Shown: positions 6,574-11,887 of the stretch, piece by piece
Layout of the letters: each line of letters starts with the position of its first letter
Numbering within the stretch: position 1 is the stretch's first letter
NCBI GenBank assembly: GCA_000493945.1
Contig: AWNW01000068.1
Span: 1 to 11,887, forward strand
DNA length: 11,887 bases
Origin: Candidatus Hydrogenedens terephthalaticus JGI OTU-1
GTDB taxonomy: Bacteria > Hydrogenedentota > Hydrogenedentia > Hydrogenedentales > Hydrogenedentaceae
Direction: 5' to 3'
Notes under the pieces: generated by a model
Database searches by the model: none
Seen by the model: only the letters and a program-made list of their open reading frames with translations
What the model was told of the DNA's origin: nothing
Translations under genes and position numbers: made by a program

Positions 6574-7851
6574 ATGCAAAGGGTATGGATATATTTTTGT
6601 GTCTTTTCTTTTATAGGGGTATCTTTTTTTACCTATTCTGATAGCAGTTCTATAAAAGGTAGGGTGTTAGATAATAATAATCTTCCTGTTAAAAATGCAG
6701 AGGTTTATTGTGAACAAAATTTAATGAGTCCCTTAATTCAGACTTTTACAGATGAAGAAGGGCAGTTCCGTTTTCTAAATCTAACAGAAGGTCCTACAGG
6801 TATTTTTGCAACTACTACGGGTATGGCGTGGTCAGGAATTCATATAAATTTACCTGCAGAAGAAAACATAACAGATGTAGAAATTATCCTTATCCCTGCA
6901 AAGTCTTTAAAAGGTAAAGTTGTTGTAACTAACGAAAAAGGAAAAGAAATAAGTGTTTCAGGGGCAGAAATAGACCGATTTGCTATATTAGGTTTAGAAA
7001 AAGTGGCTATTCCTTGTTCCAAACTTACTCCTTTTGGATATAAAAAAGTAGTTTCCGATAAGGAAGGATTTTTTTTATTGGATAAAATCCCAGTAGGGCA
7101 GGCAATATCCTTAAAAGTAGTTCATCCTGAATATGCTGTTACAACAGTGGAAAATATCTCTTCTGATACCGATATTAAGATAGCAATGTCTAAGGGTTGT
7201 GTTGTATTGGGTTCTGTATATACTATCCAGAATGATAATAGAGTAAAGGTTGCTAATTCGGATGTTACCATAAAGAATACCCAGCCTCCGTATGAAAGTG
7301 TATGTGTGAGAACAAATGCGGATGGAGAATTTACAATTCGATTAAATCCAGGTATTTATATGTGTAAAGCGGAAACGGTTCATCTGTTAAGTGCCGGATG
7401 GGAGATTAAGAAGATTGCAAACTCAATAGGGGAATATATGCAAATACAGGTTTTTCCCTCTGTTTACATCTCTGGACAGATTTTGGATGCTGTTTCGGGG
7501 GAGCCAGTTCCAGGTGCTAAAGTTTCTATTGAACAGGGGGGGCGAAAAGCATTATCCCTTACTACAGGAAGAATGGGAAAATTTCGTGGTAAAGTTGTTC
7601 ATGGTCAAGCATATATCAAATTTGAGGCTATCCCGGGTTACACAATCCCACAACCTTCCCAGTTAAAAGTTGTTGTAAGTGGAAAAGATGAAATTATATT
7701 ACCCGGTGTATGGGTAAAAAAAGTAGATTCGTTGAAAGTTAAACTTGTAATTCCTCAACAAAAAGTATTAACAACAAATAGAGGAATTGTTTCTATATTA
7801 AATCCGCCTCAATTAGGCTGGTATGCAGGGAATATTGACAGCCTTTTTTGA
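6574..7851 (+). CDS. exported carboxypeptidase-regulatory-like repeat protein, N-terminal part of a frameshifted gene
   Basis: This encodes 425 aa from the ATG at 6574, seven bases after the peptidase stop. A reading frame open back to 6433 exists but overlaps the peptidase gene by over 130 bases, whereas the ATG at 6574 is followed directly by a signal peptide (residues 1-21, ending about FFTYSDSS). Four tandem beta-sandwich CarboxypepD_reg-like (PF13620-type) units lie at about 27-107, 112-204, 209-292 and 298-382. They show the usual 'GRVxD..G.PV..A.V' opening and 'T(D)xxGxFxFxxLxxG' closing patterns, for example SIKGRVLDNNNLPVKNAEV and TDEEGQFRFLNLTEG. The frame ends in TGA just after a run of six T, and the protein clearly continues in the +1 frame (see the entry at 7823). 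No catalytic motif is seen; a structural or adhesive role at the cell surface is inferred. Confidence 0.75.
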   Translation: MQRVWIYFCVFSFIGVSFFTYSDSSSIKGRVLDNNNLPVKNAEVYCEQNLMSPLIQTFTDEEGQFRFLNLTEGPTGIFATTTGMAWSGIHINLPAEENITDVEIILIPAKSLKGKVVVTNEKGKEISVSGAEIDRFAILGLEKVAIPCSKLTPFGYKKVVSDKEGFFLLDKIPVGQAISLKVVHPEYAVTTVENISSDTDIKIAMSKGCVVLGSVYTIQNDNRVKVANSDVTIKNTQPPYESVCVRTNADGEFTIRLNPGIYMCKAETVHLLSAGWEIKKIANSIGEYMQIQVFPSVYISGQILDAVSGEPVPGAKVSIEQGGRKALSLTTGRMGKFRGKVVHGQAYIKFEAIPGYTIPQPSQLKVVVSGKDEIILPGVWVKKVDSLKVKLVIPQQKVLTTNRGIVSILNPPQLGWYAGNIDSLF

Positions 7852-8614
7852 ATTGAAATTATCTTCAATTCCTACGGGTGGAAAAATTATTGGCTATGCA
7901 GAAATTCCCGAAGAGAATATAGGAAATGTTTTTGTTGTGGATAATAAAGATATTGGGAAAATCTGTGAGACAAATCTATATACATTAGGTAAGATAAAAG
8001 GTAGAGTGGTCAATAAAGAGGGAAAACCTATCTCCGACGGGATTTTTTCATGTGTAGTGAAAGAACCCGCCTTAAATCAGGAATATTTATTATGGCAAGT
8101 TCTTCTATCAACCGATGGCTCTTTTTCTTGGAATTCTATCATTCCTTTCAAACCCCTGATTTTCAGATTATATGATAATAATGGCTCCTTATTGTGGCAA
8201 TCCTCAGAAATGCAATTTTTAGAAGGAGAGAATAAAGATTTAGGTGATATTGTAATAGAGAAACCTGTTGTTGGAAAAGATAGAGATTTATTAAGTCGTG
8301 CTAATTATAAGAACTTATGTGGTGGAAGTGAAATAGTAGATAAAATATTTAATGGTCCCTCTATTCTTGTTTATGTTGATAGTGCAGAAGTTCCTTTTAT
8401 GCAGGAAGTATTGACAAATATAGGAAATATTGTTGGAGGTGATATAAATGTCGGAATGATAGTAGAAAGTGAGATTGATTGTAATGGTATAAACATTCCG
8501 ATAATATTAGGACAACGGCTTTCATCAGCCACGACATATTTGATAGATGGAAGTGGTAATGTAATATGTGAGACTTTTGGTTTGCCTGTGATGATTCGGA
8601 TGATAAAAAAATAA
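7823..8614 (+). CDS. C-terminal part of the frameshifted gene: CarboxypepD_reg-like unit plus degenerate thioredoxin-fold domain
   Basis: The frame can be read as 263 aa from an ATG at 7823, but that start has no Shine-Dalgarno, no signal peptide and overlaps the preceding frame by 29 bases. The better explanation is that it continues that gene from about 7850. Residues (numbered from 7823) 57-146 form another CarboxypepD_reg-like unit (KIKGRVVNKEGKPISDG, then STDGSFSW). Residues about 150-263 resemble a redoxin/TlpA fold: a hydrophobic strand ILVYVDSAEVPF where the CxxC loop should be, and a terminal TTYLIDGSGNVI strand pair. The neighbour's terminal domain ends similarly (PQFVLIDKKGIIRYS). 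No CxxC is present. Joined to the upstream part by removing one T, the gene would encode about 679 aa with the same layout as the 621-aa neighbour. Confidence 0.7.
   Translation: MQGILTAFFELKLSSIPTGGKIIGYAEIPEENIGNVFVVDNKDIGKICETNLYTLGKIKGRVVNKEGKPISDGIFSCVVKEPALNQEYLLWQVLLSTDGSFSWNSIIPFKPLIFRLYDNNGSLLWQSSEMQFLEGENKDLGDIVIEKPVVGKDRDLLSRANYKNLCGGSEIVDKIFNGPSILVYVDSAEVPFMQEVLTNIGNIVGGDINVGMIVESEIDCNGINIPIILGQRLSSATTYLIDGSGNVICETFGLPVMIRMIKK
7844..7851 (+). other. T6 run with UUU-UGA, point of reading-frame change
   Basis: Six T (7844-7849) run into the stop TGA at 7849-7851. Frame 1 reads CTT TTT TGA; dropping one T, or a +1 slip of the Phe codon, gives CTT TTT GAA TTG and enters the frame open to 8614. 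It may be an assembly or replication indel, or a recoding site resembling the stop-dependent +1 site of prfB. The latter has a Shine-Dalgarno-like stimulator three bases upstream. Here the nearest candidate, AGGGA (7827-7831), is about 14 bases before the slip codon, too far to match. Confidence 0.6.
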
Positions 8615-8642
8615 ACATTCTATACTAAACGGATTTTCCTCA

Positions 8643-10508
8643 ATGAAAAAATGGATTTATCCCGTTATATTTTTAGTAGTAAGTTATCTGTTGAGTAATT
8701 TTGTATTTGCTTATGATATAAAGGGGATTGTATATCAGCCAGATGGAAAACCTGCTTCTGATGTAGATGTATGGCTGGTTCATGCTATTCAAGAAACGGC
8801 AAAGACAAGAGCAGATAAAGAAGGGAATTTTATTTTTTCTAATTATAATTTTGGAGAAGTATCTGTTGTTGCCAGAGATAAAGGACAACGCATAGGAGGA
8901 AGTTCCTTTGTTCTTATGCAGGATGAAAGAGATATAACAATTTCCCTTATTGATGGGATAAAACAGAGACTAAAAGTTTATAATCCTAATTTAAATCCTA
9001 TTTCAGGCGCATATATTCGGCGATTGTGGGTAGCAGATAAATTTTGTGTTCCAGCGGAAGAGTTGGCAGAACAGGGATATGGCTGGTTGCGGAGTAATGA
9101 CGAAGGGGAGATTATTTTGCCTGGAATGCCTGTGAATGGATTTATCCGAATAGTTGTATCTCATGTGGATTATGCAGATACCTATTTGCCTTTTGTCCCT
9201 GTGAATGATAAAAAAAGTATGGATATAATTTTACAAAAAGGAACTTTAATACGGGGGAGAGTTTTAAAAGATGGCAAGGGGATAAAAGATGCTTCTGTTA
9301 TTCCTTTACAGAAGGGGGCTAATAACCAACGATTTATACTCCCCGTTAAGACCGATAAAGAAGGCTTGTATCGCTTTCATCTCGATAAAGGAGAGTATCG
9401 AATTTTTGCAATGCATCCTGACTATCCGAATACAGTTCCAAAAGAAATATCTATTACGAATATTACAGAGGAAGAAATTGTAGTTGATTTTACTTTCCAA
9501 AATCCGCTGTATCTGCAAGGAATAGTTTTGTTATATGATGGAAGTCCCTGTAAATTAGCGAAGATAACAGTTAATGAAGAAAATGGCGTAGAGGATTTTG
9601 TTTTTACTAATGAAAAAGGGGAGTATGTATTAAAATCGAGTTCTGAAAAATTAAAAGTAAAAGTTTTGCCTCCACCGGGCTATATTACAGAAGAAATACC
9701 AGAAATACCCGTAGATTTTAAGGGTGAAAAAAGAATTGCAATGCCTGTGGTTCGTGTTAAAAAGTTGCCCGAAATTCAAGGGAAAGTTATGTTTAATGAT
9801 GGAAAAGAAGGGGACCGTGTTTTTATTTATAGCAAAAATTTAGAATTGCCTTTTTATGCAATCACGGATAATGATGGAAAATTCCAAATTATGTTAGGTA
9901 TAACTCCTGATACAAACCCGGTTCAATTTGTAGCAGAACATGCGTTGCGATTTGTTAAGAATGAATTTGCTGTGGATATGTATAAAGAAAATAAACCTTT
10001 CAATATAGTTTTGAATTCGTATGAACCTAATCAAGATAAATTTGTGAATAAAGGGTATGAAAATCGTTTATTAACTTTGATAGATAAGCCTGCACCGAAT
10101 ATAAAATGTCGCACATGGTTTAATTATAAAGGTAGCCAGAATCCTTTGCAAGATATGGAAGGGAAGGTTGTTTTACTACTATTTTGGGGAGGATTTGACA
10201 GAACACCCCAGGGACGAAGACATATTGAAGAAATGCGTGCTTTATTTGATTTATATAAAGGTATTTCTGATGTCCAGTTTTTATCCGTTCATGATGGCAC
10301 TTTTGATGATGATGAAATACAAAATTATATAAAAGAATATGGAATAGAGTTTCCCGTAGGAGTAGATACAGATAGTGTTGATACCTTTACACAATATACA
10401 ATAGCATTTATTCCCCAGTTTGTTCTTATTGATAAAAAAGGAATTATTCGTTATTCTGATGTAGAAGGACGTGTCGTAGAACTGATTAAAGTATTAAGAA
10501 GATTATAA
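8643..10508 (+). CDS. exported CarboxypepD_reg-like repeat protein with cysteine-less TlpA/redoxin domain
   Basis: This encodes 621 aa. Residues 1-23 are a classic signal peptide (MKKW, hydrophobic core, cleavage likely after VFA). Five beta-sandwich units of the carboxypeptidase-regulatory type follow at about 26-104, 108-197 (degenerate), 202-287, 290-372 and 377-456. Openings such as DIKGIVYQPDGKPASDVDV and closings such as TDKEGLYRFHLDKGEYRI are clear. Residues about 482-621 are a TlpA/AhpC-TSA-like thioredoxin fold: APNIKCRTW, the GKVVLLLFWGG strand (508-517), and the cis-Pro strand FIPQFVLIDKKG (Pro591). Where thiol-disulfide enzymes have WCxxC, this protein has W515-GGFDRTPQ with no cysteine, so it should not be a redox enzyme. 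The gene starts 28 bases after the split relative upstream and shares its plan, so the two probably arose by duplication. It converges on rpsT with 12 bases between the stops. A cell-surface or periplasmic binding/structural role is inferred. Confidence 0.85.
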   Translation: MKKWIYPVIFLVVSYLLSNFVFAYDIKGIVYQPDGKPASDVDVWLVHAIQETAKTRADKEGNFIFSNYNFGEVSVVARDKGQRIGGSSFVLMQDERDITISLIDGIKQRLKVYNPNLNPISGAYIRRLWVADKFCVPAEELAEQGYGWLRSNDEGEIILPGMPVNGFIRIVVSHVDYADTYLPFVPVNDKKSMDIILQKGTLIRGRVLKDGKGIKDASVIPLQKGANNQRFILPVKTDKEGLYRFHLDKGEYRIFAMHPDYPNTVPKEISITNITEEEIVVDFTFQNPLYLQGIVLLYDGSPCKLAKITVNEENGVEDFVFTNEKGEYVLKSSSEKLKVKVLPPPGYITEEIPEIPVDFKGEKRIAMPVVRVKKLPEIQGKVMFNDGKEGDRVFIYSKNLELPFYAITDNDGKFQIMLGITPDTNPVQFVAEHALRFVKNEFAVDMYKENKPFNIVLNSYEPNQDKFVNKGYENRLLTLIDKPAPNIKCRTWFNYKGSQNPLQDMEGKVVLLLFWGGFDRTPQGRRHIEEMRALFDLYKGISDVQFLSVHDGTFDDDEIQNYIKEYGIEFPVGVDTDSVDTFTQYTIAFIPQFVLIDKKGIIRYSDVEGRVVELIKVLRRL

Positions 10509-10520
10509 CTTAAAGAAATT

Positions 10521-10787
10521 TTATACGATGGCTTTATTCACACGCTTCATTAAGCGAGATTTTCTGCGAGCTGCCGAATTTTTGTGAATGACCCCTTTGG
10601 AACATGCACGGTCTATTATTGCAATGGCTTTTTTAATGGCTGTTTCCCTAAGTTTTTCATCACTGGCATTTAAACTTTGATATGCCTTTTTAATCATGGT
10701 TTTCATTGCAGAACGAATAGACGCATTCTTCATTCTTCTTTTTTCGTTTGTAATGATGCGTTTCTTTTGAGATTTAATGTTTGCCAT
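10521..10787 (-). CDS. rpsT: 30S ribosomal protein S20
   Basis: This encodes 88 aa, the standard S20 length. It is a small basic primary 16S rRNA-binding protein of the 30S body. The family pattern is clear: MANIKSQKKRIITNEKRR at the start, a middle helix, and a C-terminal HKNSAARRKSRLMKRVNKA block. The start is the ATG at 10787; an in-frame TTG twelve bases upstream would add four residues absent from S20 and lies only two bases from the Shine-Dalgarno. AAGGAG (complement of 10802-10807) is 14 bases from the ATG, rather long. The gene is transcribed alone from its own promoter. Confidence 0.97.
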   Translation of the reverse strand: MANIKSQKKRIITNEKRRMKNASIRSAMKTMIKKAYQSLNASDEKLRETAIKKAIAIIDRACSKGVIHKNSAARRKSRLMKRVNKAIV

Positions 10788-10801
10788 CGGTAAAAACAAA
10801 A

Positions 10802-10807
10802 CTCCTT
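10802..10807 (-). promoter_or_regulatory. Shine-Dalgarno of rpsT with unusually long spacing
   Basis: AAGGAG (minus strand) is 14 bases from the ATG at 10787 and only two from an in-frame TTG at 10799. Neither distance is ideal; the conserved S20 N-terminus decides for the ATG. Confidence 0.6.
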
Positions 10808-10840
10808 TTCGTTGTTATGTGTCTTACTTTTTGAGTATAC

Positions 10841-10870
10841 ATTATAACAAAAAAAGAAAATTTATTTCAA
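10841..10870 (-). promoter_or_regulatory. strong extended -10 promoter of rpsT
   Basis: On the minus strand TTGAAA (complement of 10865-10870) and a perfect TATAAT (complement of 10841-10846) are 18 bases apart, with TGT directly before the -10 box (extended -10). Transcription would start near 10834, leaving a leader of about 47 bases. This is the best promoter match in the window, as expected for a ribosomal protein gene. Confidence 0.65.
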
Positions 10871-10918
10871 AGAACGAAGGCAGTTGTAAATATGATATTA
10901 TTAGTCAAAAATTGATAT

Positions 10919-10946
10919 TTGAACTACTGACCGATATTGATAAAAT
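10919..10946 (+). promoter_or_regulatory. possible promoter for a leaderless transcript of the CHAT-like gene
   Basis: TTGAAC (10919-10924) and TAAAAT (10941-10946) are 16 bases apart. The -10 ends only three bases before the ATG at 10950, so transcription from it would begin at or just inside the start codon. There is no Shine-Dalgarno before that ATG, in line with a leaderless message, but the -35 is weak and AT-rich DNA gives chance matches. Confidence 0.25.
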
Positions 10947-10949
10947 TTT

Positions 10950-11867
10950 ATGAATACCATATTTAGGATTTTTATATTAACTATATGTTATTTAGGTTTT
11001 GCTCCTATTTTAGATATTTTCCCATCAAATAGGAGAAATAGTTTCCTATATTCACATATAAAACAATCCATAATACTTTGGTCATGGCTATTTCTAATCT
11101 CATTAATAATTGCTGGCTTTATATTTTTATTGTCCTTTCTTGTTATTTATTTCCCAGATTTTTATCAGAACTGGGATATTGAATTATGGTTTATTAGTAT
11201 TACACGAAAAATCTTTTTATGCTGGGTTGTTTTTTTATTGTTCGGCTTCGGAAGTGCTTTGTTGAGTTCTGACCGTTTATTGCCTTTTATTGCTTTATGG
11301 ATGAAAAATAAGTGGCTTTTGGGATTTTCAAAACTTATAAATATCTTATTAATAACGATATTGTCTTTTTTATGTTTAATAAATGTATATGCTTATTTTT
11401 TATTATATCCGAGAGATAATGTTCCCAAGGTTTATGTTTTGTATGATAATCTTGATTACCTTCCGCAGTGTATTTTTAATATAGGTTTTCTCCGTATAAT
11501 TACAACAGGATGCTATGTCTATGGAAAGGGAGGGGTAGCATTGAGGGTTATTGATAAAGACAGTCTTGCAGAATCACTCAAAAACGCAGAAATCGTGTTT
11601 GTTGCTTCTCACGGAATGGAAGAAGGTATGTTATCACGCAAAGGAATAATTAAACCTGAAGATGTTCAAAAAATGGAAGTCAATAAGAATTTGAAATTTG
11701 TGTATTTATCTGCATGTAAAAGTGGTGCCCAACGAGAGGTCTGGGAAAGAGTTTTATATCCTGCAAAGGTGTTGACATATAAAAGAATGACAGCAACATT
11801 TGAACATGCCTGGTGGTTCTGGAAGAATGCCCCGAAGGTGATACAAGGGGAATATAAGGAAGAGTAA
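10950..11867 (+). CDS. membrane-anchored protein with small CHAT/caspase-like C-terminal domain
   Basis: This encodes 305 aa. About four hydrophobic helices occupy the first half (approximately residues 4-22, 40-68, 86-108 and 124-152). A soluble domain of about 150 aa follows. It contains EIVFVASHG with His221-Gly222 ending one strand, and FVYLSACKSG with Cys256 ending the next strand, 35 residues later. This His-Gly plus Ser-Ala-Cys-x-Ser-Gly pair is the catalytic dyad pattern of CHAT/caspase-clan (CD) cysteine peptidases, where 'ATHG' and 'LSACESG' are typical. The domain is short for a CHAT domain, and a His-and-Trp-rich tail (FEHAWWFWKNAP) closes it. Function is not established; a membrane-tethered protease or a degenerate sensor is possible. 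No Shine-Dalgarno precedes the ATG at 10950, so the start is provisional. It is divergent from rpsT. After its stop only 20 bases remain, with no feature seen. Confidence 0.65.
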   Translation: MNTIFRIFILTICYLGFAPILDIFPSNRRNSFLYSHIKQSIILWSWLFLISLIIAGFIFLLSFLVIYFPDFYQNWDIELWFISITRKIFLCWVVFLLFGFGSALLSSDRLLPFIALWMKNKWLLGFSKLINILLITILSFLCLINVYAYFLLYPRDNVPKVYVLYDNLDYLPQCIFNIGFLRIITTGCYVYGKGGVALRVIDKDSLAESLKNAEIVFVASHGMEEGMLSRKGIIKPEDVQKMEVNKNLKFVYLSACKSGAQREVWERVLYPAKVLTYKRMTATFEHAWWFWKNAPKVIQGEYKEE

Positions 11868-11887
11868 ATTAGGAATTAGGTGAGTGT

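Noticed and set aside
8615..8642. Terminator or promoter between the split gene and its neighbour
   Set aside because: The 28 bases hold no hairpin, no T run after a stem and no promoter-like hexamer pair; cotranscription is simpler.
10788..10799. TTG start for rpsT adding MFLP
   Set aside because: S20 proteins begin MANIKS; the TTG is only two bases from the Shine-Dalgarno and the extra residues have no family support.

Overview
The window is an AT-rich (roughly one-third GC), tightly packed bacterial chromosomal segment. Bacterial ribosomal protein S20, Shine-Dalgarno sites in front of several genes and sigma70-like promoter hexamers all fit this. The content is a secreted sialidase-like protein, a HGSNAT-like membrane acetyltransferase, several exported proteins built from carboxypeptidase-regulatory-like beta domains, and a coiled-coil protein ending in a T2SS/MshE N-terminal domain. 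This suits a free-living or anaerobic-digester member of a deep, poorly cultured phylum; a Hydrogenedentes- or PVC-like, low-GC bacterium is my guess. The lineage is inference only. I see no tRNA, rRNA, CRISPR array, insertion sequence, phage gene or clear intrinsic terminator.

Layout: (1) 1-34, minus strand: the first 11 codons of a gene running off the left edge. (2) 35-300: a gene-free stretch with a pyrimidine tract and a promoter. (3) 301-2583, plus: a 760-aa coiled-coil protein with a C-terminal MshEN/T2SSE_N domain but no ATPase. (4) 2580-4748, minus: a two-gene unit, acetyltransferase first and then sialidase-like protein, converging on the coiled-coil gene so closely that the two stop codons interlock in one TTAA. 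(5) 4749-4905: a divergent promoter region. (6) 4906-10508, plus: a probable operon of ridA, a secreted TPR/gluzincin metallopeptidase, a carboxypeptidase-regulatory-like gene split by a frameshift at a T6 run, and an intact relative of that gene. (7) 10521-10787, minus: rpsT. (8) 10950-11867, plus: a membrane protein with a small C-terminal CHAT/caspase-like domain carrying a His-Gly and Ser-Ala-Cys motif pair.

How the genes may work together: the acetyltransferase and sialidase-like pair looks like an envelope or glycan-processing unit. The ridA operon mainly encodes exported proteins: a metallopeptidase and two large beta-domain proteins whose terminal thioredoxin-fold domains lack the redox cysteines, so they look structural or ligand-binding rather than oxidoreductive. 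The most interesting points are the UUU-UGA frameshift site that joins two reading frames into one protein matching its neighbour's architecture, the membrane-anchored CHAT-like protein, and the stand-alone MshEN domain on a long coiled coil.
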